A DNA stretch of 64,000 nucleotides, taken from Massilia litorea. Its GTDB lineage: Bacteria; Pseudomonadota; Gammaproteobacteria; Burkholderiales; Burkholderiaceae_D. Position numbers and translations under genes: made by a program. The stretch's first letter is position 1. Each line of letters begins with the position of its first letter. Positions 1 to 8,722 of the stretch are shown here, in pieces. The notes below the pieces were generated by a model. That model was given only the letters and a program-made list of their open reading frames with translations. It was not told where the DNA came from and made no database searches. The stretch covers positions 1,302,001 to 1,366,000 of the forward strand of contig NZ_CP062941.1 in assembly GCF_015101885.1 (NCBI RefSeq), in the 5' to 3' direction.

Positions 1-279
1 CTGGTGGGCGAGCTCGGGCAGCTGGCGCAGGCCCAGGGCGTTATCCTGCACGGCATCGTTCCGGCGCCCGAGGAGACGGTACTGTCCTTTACCCAGGCCG
101 GCTTCGATGCCGAGGCGAGCGGCACGTATGCCGCCCTGCTGGCCTGGATGGGCGCAATCGAGCACGCGCAGCCGAACCTGGCGATTGCCAGTTTCGAGAT
201 GCGCCCGGCTACGGAGCCGGGCCAGGTCGCCATGAAAATCCGTATCGCGGCTTTCCGGCCGCAGGAGAGCAAGCCATGA
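1..279 (+). CDS. PilO/MshJ/GspM-like pilus or secretion assembly protein, C-terminal part
   Basis: The reading frame is open from the left window edge and ends at TGA 277-279, so only the last 92 codons are seen. The visible part has the alternating helix/strand pattern of the C-terminal ferredoxin-like domain of PilO, MshJ and GspM: a helix around YAALLAWMGAIEHA, then strands around LAIASFEMRP and VAMKIRIAAFRP. In these systems the protein is an inner-membrane platform component that pairs with a PilN/GspL partner. The next two genes (PilP-like lipoprotein-sized protein, then secretin) follow with 4-nt ATGA overlaps, so translation is probably coupled and the order matches pilO-pilP-pilQ or mshJ-mshK-mshL. 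The family call rests mostly on this order and on fold pattern, not on a diagnostic motif. Confidence 0.6.
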   Translation: MVGELGQLAQAQGVILHGIVPAPEETVLSFTQAGFDAEASGTYAALLAWMGAIEHAQPNLAIASFEMRPATEPGQVAMKIRIAAFRPQESKP

Positions 280-599
280 AGCACGCCGCGACGATCTTGC
301 TGGCGCTGGCGTCCCTCGCGGTGCAGGCGCAGCCCTTGCGCGATCCGTTCGCGCGCCCTGCCCCACCGCTGCGGGCTGCATCAGCGGAAGCGGAACCGGA
401 TGCGCCGCAGCACGCGCCGCAACTGCGCGCCGTCATGGTCGCGCCGGGACGCGCGCTGGCGAACATCAATGGCCAGATCCTCGCCGTCGGCGAGTGGTTC
501 GGAGATTATCAACTGATCAAGGTGGAAGAACGCGGCGTCACGCTCAGCAAACGTGGCGTGAAAAGCGTTCTGGTACTGAACGAGGCAAGCCGCAAATGA
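276..599 (+). CDS. PilP/MshK/GspC-like secretin partner protein
   Basis: This 107-residue protein starts with a signal peptide (residues 1 to about 19, MKHAATILLALASLAVQAQ), followed by the RDPFARP motif typical of PilP/MshK-like proteins, a Pro/Ala-rich linker (about 30-50) and a small beta domain (about 52-100) containing GRALANINGQILAVGEWFGDYQL-type strands like the homology region of GspC and PilP. In those systems it is a periplasmic protein that links the inner-membrane platform to the secretin. It is much shorter than classical PilP (about 175 residues), closer to MshK. ATG 276 overlaps the stop of the upstream gene, and its own stop overlaps the start of the secretin gene. Confidence 0.6.
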   Translation: MKHAATILLALASLAVQAQPLRDPFARPAPPLRAASAEAEPDAPQHAPQLRAVMVAPGRALANINGQILAVGEWFGDYQLIKVEERGVTLSKRGVKSVLVLNEASRK

Positions 600-1945
600 A
601 GCAGAACGTTTTAGTAAAACAGCTGATCCTGGCGGCCCTGCTCGCCACCGCTTTTGACGCGGGCGCGGCCAGGAAAAATGCGCCGCAAAGCGCCGTGCAG
701 CCTGCGACCGCGGTGTCGTCCACGGTCGCGCCGGCCGGCGCCCCCACCTCGTTCGTGTTCCGCGACACCCCGATCGCCGAGCTGTTCGAGATGATCTCGC
801 GCCACGAACGGCTCAACATCATGCTCGGCAAGGGCGTGACGGGCAATGTCGCCGTCAGCCTGTACGACATGACGCCGCGCCAGGCGATCTACGCGATCGC
901 CGAAGCGGGCGGCTACCAGGTGATCGCGCGCGACAATGGCTATGTGATCGTCAATCCGGCGCAGCCGGCGGGCAGCGAGGTGGTCCCATCCGGCCAGCTG
1001 GAAGTGCGGGCTTTGAAGGTGCTGTATTCGGAGCCGCAGCTGGTGGCCGACATCCTCTCCAAACACGTCGGCCGCGGCGGCAAGGTGTCGGTACTGCCGA
1101 CGCGGCGCATGATCGTGGTCGAGGACACCATGGAGGGCGTCAAGCGCATCGAAGCCGTGCTGCGCGAGATCGACACCCAGCCGCAGCAGATCATGATCGA
1201 GGCAAAAATCCTCGAGATCACGCTCGACCAGAACGAGAACTTCGGCATCGAATGGAACAAGGTGTTCAGCGGCGACGGCGTCAACCGCATCGGTACCGCC
1301 GGACTGGTTCCGCGCACGGGACAGGGCCTGGTCTTCAATTTCGTGAACAACAACGTCGACCTGTATTTGAACGCCCTGAGCAACAAGGGGCGCGTGCGCA
1401 CGCTGGCCACCCCGAAACTGCTGACGCTGGAAAACCAGGAGGCGAGCACGAATATCGGCGACAAGCTGGGCTACCGCGTGACCACGACAATCAACAACGT
1501 CACCAGCGAATCGATCCAGTTCCTCGAAACCGGCGTGATCCTGCGCGTGACGCCATCGGTCGACAGCGACGGCCGTATCGCGCTGCGCGTGCGCCCGGAA
1601 GTGAGCTCGGGTTCGCTGCTGGGCGGGATCCCGTCGAAGAAGACGACCGAAGTCAACACCCAGCTGGTGGCGGAGAACGGCCAATCCATCCTGATCGGCG
1701 GCCTGATCAAGGCCAGCGCCGGCCTGCGCCGCACCGGCGTGCCGATCCTGGGCGAGGTACCGGGCCTTGGCAGACTGTTTTCGAACAGCGAGGAGACCGG
1801 CAGCTCGACCGAGACCATCGTCCTGATCACGCCGAGAATTGTGCCGACCCGCCCGGTCGGCGTGGACGCCCAGACCGTCGAGCGCGTCCGGCAGACGGAA
1901 GGGGAATTGCACCAGCAGGTCAAGGGACCGGCCATCCTGCCGTGA
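596..1945 (+). CDS. Secretin of a type IV pilus/MSHA/type II-like system (PilQ/MshL/GspD family)
   Basis: This 449-residue outer-membrane pore protein has a signal peptide (about 1-24), an STN/N0 domain (about 48-115, FVFRDTPIAELFEMISRHE), a secretin N1-type domain (about 125-200, ending RIEAVLREIDTQPQQIMIEAKI) and the C-terminal secretin beta-barrel domain (about 245-415). The family signature near the end is visible as VPILGEVPGLGRLFSN and the segment ends with ETIVLITPRIV. It lacks the AMIN domains of large betaproteobacterial PilQ, so it fits MshL or a compact type II secretin better. The ATG at 596 is chosen because it overlaps the upstream TGA (ATGA); an upstream in-frame start at 494 would run through the PilP-like gene. 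It is the last gene of the operon, followed by a terminator. Confidence 0.85.
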   Translation: MKQNVLVKQLILAALLATAFDAGAARKNAPQSAVQPATAVSSTVAPAGAPTSFVFRDTPIAELFEMISRHERLNIMLGKGVTGNVAVSLYDMTPRQAIYAIAEAGGYQVIARDNGYVIVNPAQPAGSEVVPSGQLEVRALKVLYSEPQLVADILSKHVGRGGKVSVLPTRRMIVVEDTMEGVKRIEAVLREIDTQPQQIMIEAKILEITLDQNENFGIEWNKVFSGDGVNRIGTAGLVPRTGQGLVFNFVNNNVDLYLNALSNKGRVRTLATPKLLTLENQEASTNIGDKLGYRVTTTINNVTSESIQFLETGVILRVTPSVDSDGRIALRVRPEVSSGSLLGGIPSKKTTEVNTQLVAENGQSILIGGLIKASAGLRRTGVPILGEVPGLGRLFSNSEETGSSTETIVLITPRIVPTRPVGVDAQTVERVRQTEGELHQQVKGPAILP

Positions 1946-1971
1946 CGGCGCATCCGCTTCGTCCATAAAAA

Positions 1972-1993
1972 AACGGCCTCCTCGGAGGCCGTT
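1972..1993. terminator. Bidirectional terminator between the secretin gene and lipA
   Basis: AACGGCCTCC at 1972-1981 pairs with GGAGGCCGTT at 1984-1993. An A-run (1967-1973) precedes it and a T-rich stretch follows, so the hairpin can end both the rightward secretin operon and the leftward lipA transcript. Confidence 0.8.
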
Positions 1994-2017
1994 CCTGTTT
2001 GCGCCGGCAGGCAGGCT

Positions 2018-3004
2018 TTACGCCGCCACGCCCGCGTTGTGCGCCTGCTGGTCGGCATGGTACGAGGAACGCACCATCGCGCCGACGGCGGCGTGCACAA
2101 AACCCATCTCGTAGGCCGCTTCCTCGAATTTTTTAAATTGGTCCGGGTGCACGTAGCGGCGCACCGGCAGGTGCGAGTTCGACGGAGACAGGTACTGGCC
2201 GATGGTCAGCATCTCGACATTGTGCTCGCGCATGTCGCGCATCACCTGCAGGATCTCCTCGTCGGTCTCGCCCAGGCCGACCATGATGCCGGACTTCGTG
2301 ACCGCGTTCGGATACAGCGCCTTAAAGTCGCGCAGCAGCTCGAGCGAGTGTTTGTAGTCGGCGCCCGGGCGTGCTTCCTTGTACAGGCGCGGCACGGTTT
2401 CCAGGTTGTGGTTCATCACGTCCGGCAGGCCGTCGGCGAAGATCGCCAGCGCTTTTGCGAGACGGCCGCGGAAGTCCGGCACCAGCACTTCGATCTTGGT
2501 GTTCGGGCTCAGGGCGCGCGTCTTGGTGATGCACTCCACAAAATGGCCGGCGCCGCCGTCCCGCAGATCGTCGCGGTCGACCGAGGTGATCACGACATAC
2601 GACAGGCGCAGGTCGGCAATCGTCTTGGCGAGGTTGCCCGGCTCGTTGACGTCGAGCGGATCCGGACGGCCGTGACCGACGTCGCAGAACGGGCAGCGGC
2701 GGGTGCACTTGTCGCCCATGATCATGAAGGTGGCGGTGCCCTTGCCGAAGCATTCGCCGATGTTCGGGCAGCTCGCTTCTTCGCAGACGGTGACCAGGTT
2801 GTTCGCGCGCAGGATGTCCTTGATCTCGTAGAAGCGCGACGAAGCCGTTGCCGCTTTCACGCGGATCCAGTCCGGCTTTTTCAGGCGCTCGGCGTCGGCG
2901 ATCGGCACGATCTTGATCGGGATGCGCGAGGTTTTATTGGCGCCCTTTTGTTTATCAAGGGCGTTGTAGGCGGGATTCAGACCGGTATCGGTGTCGGTAG
3001 TCAT
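2018..3004 (-). CDS. lipA: Lipoyl synthase
   Basis: LipA inserts two sulfur atoms into octanoyl groups on the lipoyl domains of 2-oxoacid dehydrogenases and GcvH. The 328-residue protein shows both iron-sulfur motifs: the auxiliary cluster C74-X4-C79-X5-C85 ([12 protein letters not shown]) and the radical-SAM cluster C100-X3-C104-X2-C107 (CTRRCPFC). The conserved RSSY motif is at 312-315, where a serine ligates the auxiliary cluster. The length is normal for the family. The start overlaps the stop of lipB by 4 nt (3001-3004), so lipB and lipA form an operon in the order of substrate flow: LipB transfers octanoate, LipA sulfurates it. Confidence 0.97.
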   Translation of the reverse strand: MTTDTDTGLNPAYNALDKQKGANKTSRIPIKIVPIADAERLKKPDWIRVKAATASSRFYEIKDILRANNLVTVCEEASCPNIGECFGKGTATFMIMGDKCTRRCPFCDVGHGRPDPLDVNEPGNLAKTIADLRLSYVVITSVDRDDLRDGGAGHFVECITKTRALSPNTKIEVLVPDFRGRLAKALAIFADGLPDVMNHNLETVPRLYKEARPGADYKHSLELLRDFKALYPNAVTKSGIMVGLGETDEEILQVMRDMREHNVEMLTIGQYLSPSNSHLPVRRYVHPDQFKKFEEAAYEMGFVHAAVGAMVRSSYHADQQAHNAGVAA

Positions 3005-3720
3005 GTCGCTTGGCCCACAGGGGCTTCAGTTGGTTTGTTCGGTTCGGCAGTCGAGGCCAGGTGCTGCACCAGGGCGTGCGCCAGGGCCTGCTGTACGTCG
3101 GCCAGCGGCGCCTCGATGCCCATGGTGCGCATGTCGACGGTGGAGAGGCCGGAATAGCCGCAGGGGTTAATCCACGAAAACGGCGATAAATCCATCGCCA
3201 CGTTCAGCGAGACCCCGTGGTAGGTGCAGCCGTTGCCGCGCACCTTTAATCCGAGGGCGGCGATCTTGGCGCCGCGGCGGGGACCTTCGGCAATATAAAT
3301 GCCGGGCGCGCCGGCAACGCGTTCACCGCCGAGATTATACGCCGCCAGCACGTCGATGACCGCCTGTTCGATTTTTTCCACAAATTGCCGGGCGTATAAC
3401 TTGCCGCCCGGCTTGTTGCGCCGGAGATCGATCAACAAGTAGATCACGACCTGGCCGGGACCATGATAGGTGACTTCGCCGCCGCGGTCGGTCTGGATGA
3501 CGGGGATGGCGTGCGCGGGCACGCCGGGCCCGGCCAGGACATGGCCGCGGTCGGCGCCGAGGCCGAGCGTGAACACGGGCGGATGCTCGACGATCCACAA
3601 CTCGTCCTGCGTCTCCGGGGTGCGCGCATCAGTAAACGCGCGCATTGCGGCAAACACGGGTTCGTAGTCGGCGCGGCCCAGCTCGCGAATCAGCGGGCCG
3701 ACGGGGCGAGATGCATGCAT
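3001..3720 (-). CDS. lipB: Octanoyl-[acyl-carrier-protein]:protein N-octanoyltransferase
   Basis: LipB moves octanoate from ACP to the lipoyl-domain lysine, the first step of endogenous lipoate synthesis. The 239-residue protein shows the family blocks [11 protein letters not shown] (80-90), the catalytic lysine region [13 protein letters not shown] (K152) and NPCGYSGL with the acyl-thioester cysteine C187. The size is typical. It lies directly upstream of lipA with a 4-nt overlap, and a DUF493 gene lies 89 bp further upstream on the same strand, the common ybeD-lipB-lipA order of proteobacteria. ATG 3720 is the first codon that gives a family-like N-terminus. Confidence 0.96.
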   Translation of the reverse strand: MHASRPVGPLIRELGRADYEPVFAAMRAFTDARTPETQDELWIVEHPPVFTLGLGADRGHVLAGPGVPAHAIPVIQTDRGGEVTYHGPGQVVIYLLIDLRRNKPGGKLYARQFVEKIEQAVIDVLAAYNLGGERVAGAPGIYIAEGPRRGAKIAALGLKVRGNGCTYHGVSLNVAMDLSPFSWINPCGYSGLSTVDMRTMGIEAPLADVQQALAHALVQHLASTAEPNKPTEAPVGQAT

Positions 3721-3809
3721 GGGATCCGGTCGGAAAGGTGGACAGCCCCGACATTATATGCCAGTGCCTGCCGCCTTGCCCGGCGGGTCCGACCTTGCCG
3801 ACCTGACAC

Positions 3810-4076
3810 TTACATGACGATCTTAACCATCGGATGGGCCGACAGCGCGCGATACAGATCGTCGAGCTGGGCGCGGCTGGTGGCGAGCACGGTGCAGGTC
3901 AGGCCGGTGTAATTGCCCTTGCCGGACGGACGCACTTCCATGCGGCCGTGGTGGAAGGTCGGGTCGAAGCCGGTCACCACCTCGACGATCGTGGTGGGGA
4001 AGGCTTCATGCGTCGGGCCCATCACCTTGATCGGGAAGTCGCTCGGGTATTCGATGAGGGATTCTTTGGGGTCCAT
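3810..4076 (-). CDS. DUF493 (YbeD-like) small regulatory-type protein
   Basis: This 88-residue protein belongs to the YbeD/DUF493 family: it begins MDPKESLIEYPSDFPIKVMG and has an ACT-like alpha/beta pattern through GNYTGLTCTVLATSRAQLDDLYRALSAHPMVKIVM. The family's biochemical role is not settled, but it is almost always next to lipB as it is here. I chose the ATG at 4076 rather than an in-frame ATG 33 bp upstream, because AGGAG lies a few bases before it and the family N-terminus begins here. Confidence 0.9.
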   Translation of the reverse strand: MDPKESLIEYPSDFPIKVMGPTHEAFPTTIVEVVTGFDPTFHHGRMEVRPSGKGNYTGLTCTVLATSRAQLDDLYRALSAHPMVKIVM

Positions 4077-4139
4077 GGCGGCTCCTGTGCAAACCGATAT
4101 TGTAGCCAATGCGAGACCAGCGCGTGAATTGCCCGTCCG

Positions 4140-6062
4140 TCAACGTTCCATTTGACGTATGCCGTCGCGCCGGTGCGGACCATCCTCGCCCCCGCGCTGC
4201 GCCCGTGGTGGCGCTGCCTGCGGCGGCGCGGACGGCTGGGGCGGCGCGGACGCCACCGCGGGAGGCGGCGTCGGCGCCGGGCGCGGCGGTGGAGAGACGA
4301 TCGCCGTTGCCATCGGCCGCGCCATCTGGACCTGGGCGCGTGCCTGGGCCTGGGCCTGGGCCTGGGCCTGGGCCTGGGCTTGAGCTTGCGCCTGGGCTTG
4401 AGCTTGCGCCCGCGCGGCGGCTGCTTCCATCGCCGCGGCCGCTCCGCCGTGCTGAGCGAACGGTGCCGGCTGGGGCTGGGCGCCCTCGGCACGCTGCTGT
4501 AGACGCTGGCGGCGGCCATCCTCGAAGGCTTCGCGGCGCTCGCGGCCCTCGCGTTCGCGCCAGTCGCGCTGTCCGTCCGGCGCCGGGGCGGTCGTGATCA
4601 CGCCCGGCTGGCGCACGAAGCCGACCTGGGGCGGCGGCGCGACGGGCGCCGGTGCCGGCACGGTCGTCACCATGGCCGGCGCGGCAGGGCGCTCGTCGCG
4701 TCCAGCCTGGCGGCCATCGCGGCGCCAGCCGCCGTCCGGCCGGCCGTCGCCGTCGCGGTCGCGCCTTTCCCAGCGGCCATCGTGGTCATCGGCGCGGCGC
4801 ACGTCGTTCTGGTTGCGCTCGCGCCAGCTGCGCGGCACCGGCGGCACGGCGCCGGGCGCGCCCTGCCAGTTGGCCGGCGGCGTCACCCGCGCTTCATGTT
4901 TTACGATGACTTCGCCGCGCTGGCCGAAGCGGTCCTGCGGCACCACGGTGAGCCCGCGCTGGCGGTAATCCGGGATGCCGTCGTGGTTGCGGTCACGGCG
5001 TCCCTCGTGCGCATTCAGGCGCCGTAGACGGTTGTCCGACAGCCGGTAGCCGGGCACGAAGCGGTCGTAGGGAGACAGCGGATACCAGCCTTGCGCCACG
5101 GATCCGGCCCCGATGCTCCAGCCGGCGCCGCCGACCCAGCCGACCAGGGCCGGGGCCCAGACCGGATTTCGCTCGAGCCGGCCCGGGGCCCAGGCCCAGC
5201 GGTTGTGGAGCTGGACCCAGCGGCCATAGTGAAAAGGCGCATAGCCCCAGGGCGCGTTGTCGACCCAGGTCCAGCCCCAGGGAGCGATCCAGGTCCAGCG
5301 GCCGTCGCGGTAGGGCACCCAGTTCGAGGCCACCGCAGGCAGCCATACGCTGCCGTATTCGCTGTCTTCGCGCCAGCTGCCGTAGCGGTCGAGGTCCTCA
5401 TAACCCGTCATCTCGGCCGGCACATAGCGGGTGGCGCGCACGGAATCAAACTCGCGGTCGCGCACGGCCGCCCACTCGTCGAAGCTGTCGCTGAGCGCTT
5501 GCGTCATGCGCAGATCGGGGCCCTGCATCTCGGCGCTGCGGCCGCTGCGCACGGTCAGGCGTTCGCCCCCGCCCTCGACCACGGCGACGCCGTCGAACAC
5601 GCGGATGCTGCTGGTGTCGCGCACGCGCTCGGCGTCCACGCGTATCCGTCCCGGCTGCTGCAGCAGCACGCGCGCCTGCGGCGTCGTCAACTCGAAACCG
5701 GCGGCGACTTCCTCGTTGACGACGCGGATGCTGGCGCTGCCGTAGTGCAGGCGCAGGCGCAGCCTGTCGTCGTCGAGCTGGGACACCTCCAGGGCCGAGT
5801 CGCCGTCGAGGCGGATCGCGGTCGAGCCGACCCGCAGTTCGGTGCGCGCGCCGGGGGCCGTCGAGATGGTCTGGTTCGAGGTGACCGGCCAGTTGACCAA
5901 TGCGGTATTGGCCACTTCGCCGGCACTGCTGATGCTGACTTGCCCCTGGGTGAGGGAAACGCGGCCGACCCGGGCCGGCGGGTCCTCGTCCGCCAGGGCG
6001 AATGTGGAACAGACCGCCAGCGCCAGCAGCGTTGCGGACTTCATCAAACGGAAGGTCATCAT
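4140..6062 (-). CDS. Secreted FecR-domain/DUF6600-like protein with Ala-Gln repeat tail
   Basis: This 640-residue exported protein has a signal peptide (cleavage near ALADEDP, about residue 25), a FecR-like beta domain (about 30-195, with RLDGDSALEVSQLDDDRLRL and RIRVFDGVAVVEGG-type strands), then a Trp/Tyr-rich central block (about 220-345, with repeats such as YGSVWLPAVASNWVPYRDG and PWGYAPFHYGRW) typical of DUF6600 proteins. Beyond residue 350 it is low complexity: Arg/Asp-rich (RDRNHDGIPDYRQ, RRDRDGDGRPDGG resemble EF-type calcium loops), Pro-rich and an (Ala-Gln) run near 550-580. The function is unknown; a surface-exposed or wall-bound role is likely. GGAG at 6066-6069 (reverse strand) supports the start. 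It is monocistronic by orientation and spacing. Confidence 0.75.
   Translation of the reverse strand: MMTFRLMKSATLLALAVCSTFALADEDPPARVGRVSLTQGQVSISSAGEVANTALVNWPVTSNQTISTAPGARTELRVGSTAIRLDGDSALEVSQLDDDRLRLRLHYGSASIRVVNEEVAAGFELTTPQARVLLQQPGRIRVDAERVRDTSSIRVFDGVAVVEGGGERLTVRSGRSAEMQGPDLRMTQALSDSFDEWAAVRDREFDSVRATRYVPAEMTGYEDLDRYGSWREDSEYGSVWLPAVASNWVPYRDGRWTWIAPWGWTWVDNAPWGYAPFHYGRWVQLHNRWAWAPGRLERNPVWAPALVGWVGGAGWSIGAGSVAQGWYPLSPYDRFVPGYRLSDNRLRRLNAHEGRRDRNHDGIPDYRQRGLTVVPQDRFGQRGEVIVKHEARVTPPANWQGAPGAVPPVPRSWRERNQNDVRRADDHDGRWERRDRDGDGRPDGGWRRDGRQAGRDERPAAPAMVTTVPAPAPVAPPPQVGFVRQPGVITTAPAPDGQRDWREREGRERREAFEDGRRQRLQQRAEGAQPQPAPFAQHGGAAAAMEAAAARAQAQAQAQAQAQAQAQAQAQAQARAQVQMARPMATAIVSPPPRPAPTPPPAVASAPPQPSAPPQAAPPRAQRGGEDGPHRRDGIRQMER
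4342..4407. repeat. Hexanucleotide tandem repeat GCCTGG coding for Ala-Gln
   Basis: Six perfect GCCTGG units run from 4342 to 4377, followed by five degenerate units (GCTTGA, GCTTGC, GCCTGG, GCTTGA, GCTTGC) to 4407. On the minus strand they encode alternating Ala and Gln in the FecR/DUF6600-like protein. The unit is a multiple of three, so slippage changes repeat length but not frame. Confidence 0.95.
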
Positions 6063-6170
6063 GGGCTCCAGGCGGTGGACGGAATGCGTCGACCTGATTA
6101 CACCGCAAGCGCCCAGGCCACGACAACCGGAATTACAGACGGTTGCAAATGCTGCACAACCGAAACAAGC

Positions 6171-6809
6171 TCAACTAGCTGCGCGTTTTACGAAAAACAG
6201 CATCGAACCAACAACGATAAGGACTGCGCCAAAAAACCGGTTCTGGATACGCATCGCGCGCGGATCACGGAACAATCTCTGCATCGAGGCGGCCAGCGTC
6301 GCATAGCCGTGCATCACGAGGCTGTCGATGGTGACCATGGTGACGCCCAAAATCAGCAGTTGCGGCAGCAGCGGGGCATCTTTCGAAATAAACTGCGGCA
6401 ACACGGCCACCATAAAGATGATGCCTTTTGGATTCGTCGCATTCGTCAAAAAACCGGTCAGCACGCGCTTGCCGAAAGAAGGGTGGGCGGCCAGGCCGGC
6501 GCTGCTGGCCAGCGGGCCGGCCTCGTCCTTCGAGCGCCATTGCGACACGCCCAGATAGATCAGGTACAGCGCACCGATCACCTTGACGACGAAGAAGGCG
6601 GTGGGCGAGGCCAGCAGCAGGGAGCCGACGCCGGCGCCGGCGATCGCCAGCACCAGGATCAGGCCGAACTGCAGGCCGAGCACGGTGGCGCTGGCTTTTC
6701 TGACGCCGTAGGCCAGGCCGTGCGACATCGACAGCACGGCGCCGGAGCCCGGCGAGATGGCAATCACGGTGCCGGCGATGACGAAGGCGATCCAGGTGGC
6801 GAAAGGCAT
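6171..6809 (-). CDS. LysE/RhtB-family amino acid exporter
   Basis: This 212-residue inner-membrane protein has about six hydrophobic segments and the LysE-family start FATWIAFVIAGTVIAISPGSGAVLSMSHGLAYGVR, where the SPG motif lies in the first loop; the middle contains NPKGIIFMVAVLPQF, another conserved block. Family members export amino acids such as lysine, homoserine or threonine; the substrate cannot be read from sequence. I start at ATG 6809 because the open frame upstream (34 more residues) is Arg/Cys/Phe-rich and not family-like. It stands alone between the FecR-like gene and the HU gene, all on the minus strand but with gaps of about 110-120 bp. Confidence 0.9.
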   Translation of the reverse strand: MPFATWIAFVIAGTVIAISPGSGAVLSMSHGLAYGVRKASATVLGLQFGLILVLAIAGAGVGSLLLASPTAFFVVKVIGALYLIYLGVSQWRSKDEAGPLASSAGLAAHPSFGKRVLTGFLTNATNPKGIIFMVAVLPQFISKDAPLLPQLLILGVTMVTIDSLVMHGYATLAASMQRLFRDPRAMRIQNRFFGAVLIVVGSMLFFVKRAAS

Positions 6810-6929
6810 GGGGAAAATTCGGGGAAACGAAAAAAACGAAAAACCGGAACAACGGAAGAGGGCGGATGGCGCGCGGCTGCATGCCGCGGCGCCAGGCCGG
6901 ATGCCCAACGGGCGTGCGGAATTAAAAAA

Positions 6930-7214
6930 TTACTTCTTGCGCGGGTTGACGGCTGCCTTCAAGGTAGCGCCGGCCGAGAAACGCGGGGTTTTCGATGCGC
7001 CGATCTTGATGACCTCGCCCGTTGCCGGGTTGCGGCCCTTGCGCGCCGCGCGCTTGGTGACCGAGAACGTGCCGAAGCCGGTGATGCCGACGGTGTCGCC
7101 TTTTTTCAGACGCTCGGTGATGATCTCGATGATCGTGTTGACCGCGCTGTTGGCAGCGGTACCGGACATCTCGGTACGCTTGGCAAATTCCGCGATCAGT
7201 TCGCCTTTTTTCAT
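6930..7214 (-). CDS. HU-family DNA-binding protein
   Basis: This 94-residue nucleoid protein begins MKKGELIAEFAKRTEMSG and contains the HU/IHF arm region GFGTFSVTKRAARKGRNPATGEVI, including the RNPATG motif that intercalates into DNA. The C-terminus KTPRFSAGATLKAAVNPRKK is HU-like. The protein dimerises and bends DNA. The ATG at 7214 is preceded by GGAGG with good spacing; longer frames upstream are not HU-like. Whether this is the main HU or a paralogue cannot be told from the window. Confidence 0.93.
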   Translation of the reverse strand: MKKGELIAEFAKRTEMSGTAANSAVNTIIEIITERLKKGDTVGITGFGTFSVTKRAARKGRNPATGEVIKIGASKTPRFSAGATLKAAVNPRKK

Positions 7215-7339
7215 GGTGCCTCCGGGGTTAAAAGAGCGGAAAGAGTAGCACAAATGTTTGCTACATGTAACTTTCTCGCACCCATCAACCGGACGTGGCG
7301 CCACGGCCCGGTTTTTCCGGGCATTTCAAGGCGTGCCCG

Positions 7340-7573
7340 TCAGAGCAGGCTCGGTTCGGCACCGGCCGCCGCCAGGCGGGTACGCAGGGCGGCGTTGATC
7401 AGGGTCTGGTAACCGGTGCCGCAGCGTTCCGACAGGTTACGGAATTCGTTCAGGACCTCGTCGTCGAGGTAGATCGTGATGCGCGTCTTGCGCTTCGGCG
7501 GACGGGTGCGGCGCAGCGGGGTGGCGGTCTGGGGTATCGTCAGGGTCGGGTTCGGTGTCATCGTCATCTCCAT
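7340..7573 (-). CDS. BrnA-like ribbon-helix-helix antitoxin without neighbouring toxin
   Basis: This 77-residue basic protein has a disordered Pro/Thr/Arg-rich N-terminal half and a ribbon-helix-helix pattern in the second half: KTRITIYLDDEVLNEFRNL (strand plus helix), then GTGYQTLINAALRTRL, which closely resembles the C-terminal helix of BrnA antitoxins. BrnA normally follows the brnT toxin gene; no BrnT-sized frame lies upstream (7574-7761) or downstream (7215-7339). It may be an orphan antitoxin or a free-standing repressor. A perfect palindrome 44 bp upstream of the start is a plausible autoregulatory operator. Confidence 0.7.
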   Translation of the reverse strand: MEMTMTPNPTLTIPQTATPLRRTRPPKRKTRITIYLDDEVLNEFRNLSERCGTGYQTLINAALRTRLAAAGAEPSLL

Positions 7574-7616
7574 CGGCGGGGCGAGGCTGGCGTACCGCAG
7601 CCTTCGATATTGACTA

Positions 7617-7626
7617 TACGTACGTA
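7617..7626. promoter_or_regulatory. Palindrome TACGTACGTA upstream of the BrnA-like gene
   Basis: TACGTACGTA is its own reverse complement and sits 44-53 bp before the start codon of the ribbon-helix-helix gene. On the minus strand it overlaps a -10-like TATAGT (7618-7613). Ribbon-helix-helix repressors usually bind such short palindromes over their own promoters. Confidence 0.45.
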
Positions 7627-7761
7627 CAAGCGTCCCGTCCGCCGAAAGCGACGAGCTGCAGATTTGCGGGCCTGAACCGCAATTTATCGCGCTGAACCGT
7701 GTGCCCGCGCCATCCGTGCTCGGTTAAGATGCTGCCATATTGATAATTTCGGGAGTGGTTC

Positions 7762-8709
7762 ATGGCTGCAGGCAGTTTGCTCGCATTATTCGACGACATC
7801 GCCGCCGTCCTCGACGACGTGGCGCTGATGAGCAAGGTCGCGGCCAAGAAGACCGCCGGCGTGCTCGGCGACGATCTCGCCCTGAATGCACAACAGGTCT
7901 CCGGCGTGCATGCGGAGCGCGAACTGCCGGTGGTGTGGGCGGTGGCGAAAGGTTCGCTGGTGAACAAGGCGATCCTGGTGCCGGCCGCGCTCCTGATCTC
8001 GGCCTTCGTACCCTGGCTGATCATTCCCTTGCTGATGATCGGCGGCGCCTTCCTGTGCTTCGAGGGCTTTGAGAAGCTGGCCCATAAATTCCTGCACAGC
8101 CCGGAAGAAGACGCGGACCACGAGGAACGCCTGGTCGCCGCCCTGGCCGACGAAAAGGTCGACATGCGCGAGTTCGAGAAGGACAAGATCAAGGGCGCGG
8201 TGCGCACCGATTTCATTTTGTCGGCCGAAATCATCGTCATTTCGCTCGGCACCGTGTCCACCATGCCCTTCATGCAGCAGCTTGCGGTGCTGGTGATCAT
8301 TGCGCTGGTGATGACGGTCGGCGTGTACGGCTTAGTCGCAGGCATCGTGAAAATCGACGACGCCGGCCTGTATTTGAGCCAAAAATCGGGCGGTTTTGCA
8401 CGCAGTGTCGGCCGCATGCTGCTGGCCGCCGCGCCACGCCTGATGAAGCTGCTGACGATCGTCGGCACCGCCGCCATGTTCATGGTCGGCGGCGGCATCA
8501 TCGGCCACAACTGGGCGCCGCTGCACCATTTCGCCGAAGGGGCCGCCGAGCGCATGGGGGAAGTCGCCGTCATCGGCGGTGTGCTGCACGCGATCACCCC
8601 GACCGTCATCGACGCCCTGGCCGGCGTGATCGTCGGCGCGCTGGTGCTGCTGGCGGTCACCATCGTGAACAAAGTCCGCGGCAAGAGGGCAACAGCGGAC
8701 GCGCATTAA
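7762..8709 (+). CDS. DUF808 family (YedI-like) inner-membrane protein
   Basis: This 315-residue protein matches the DUF808/YedI family from its first residues ([48 protein letters not shown]) through several predicted membrane segments (about 75-100, 155-180, 190-205, 230-255, 285-305). The soluble block [23 protein letters not shown] is also family-like. The function of the family is unknown; E. coli YedI is a non-essential membrane protein. It is monocistronic, transcribed away from the BrnA-like gene. Confidence 0.88.
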   Translation: MAAGSLLALFDDIAAVLDDVALMSKVAAKKTAGVLGDDLALNAQQVSGVHAERELPVVWAVAKGSLVNKAILVPAALLISAFVPWLIIPLLMIGGAFLCFEGFEKLAHKFLHSPEEDADHEERLVAALADEKVDMREFEKDKIKGAVRTDFILSAEIIVISLGTVSTMPFMQQLAVLVIIALVMTVGVYGLVAGIVKIDDAGLYLSQKSGGFARSVGRMLLAAAPRLMKLLTIVGTAAMFMVGGGIIGHNWAPLHHFAEGAAERMGEVAVIGGVLHAITPTVIDALAGVIVGALVLLAVTIVNKVRGKRATADAH

Positions 8710-8722
8710 ACACGGTTTCCCT

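Noticed and set aside
611-1966. A 451-codon minus-strand frame opposite the secretin gene
   Set aside because: It mirrors the secretin codons (Asp/His/Arg-rich) and has no family motif; the secretin reading is clear.
4342-4407. The hexamer array as a CRISPR-like repeat
   Set aside because: It has no spacers and lies in frame inside a coding sequence.
5091-7412. A 773-codon open frame on the plus strand across the FecR/DUF6600-like, LysE and HU genes
   Set aside because: It is antisense to three well-supported genes, rich in Ala/Gly/His/Arg/Asp as expected from a high-GC shadow, and has no domain pattern.
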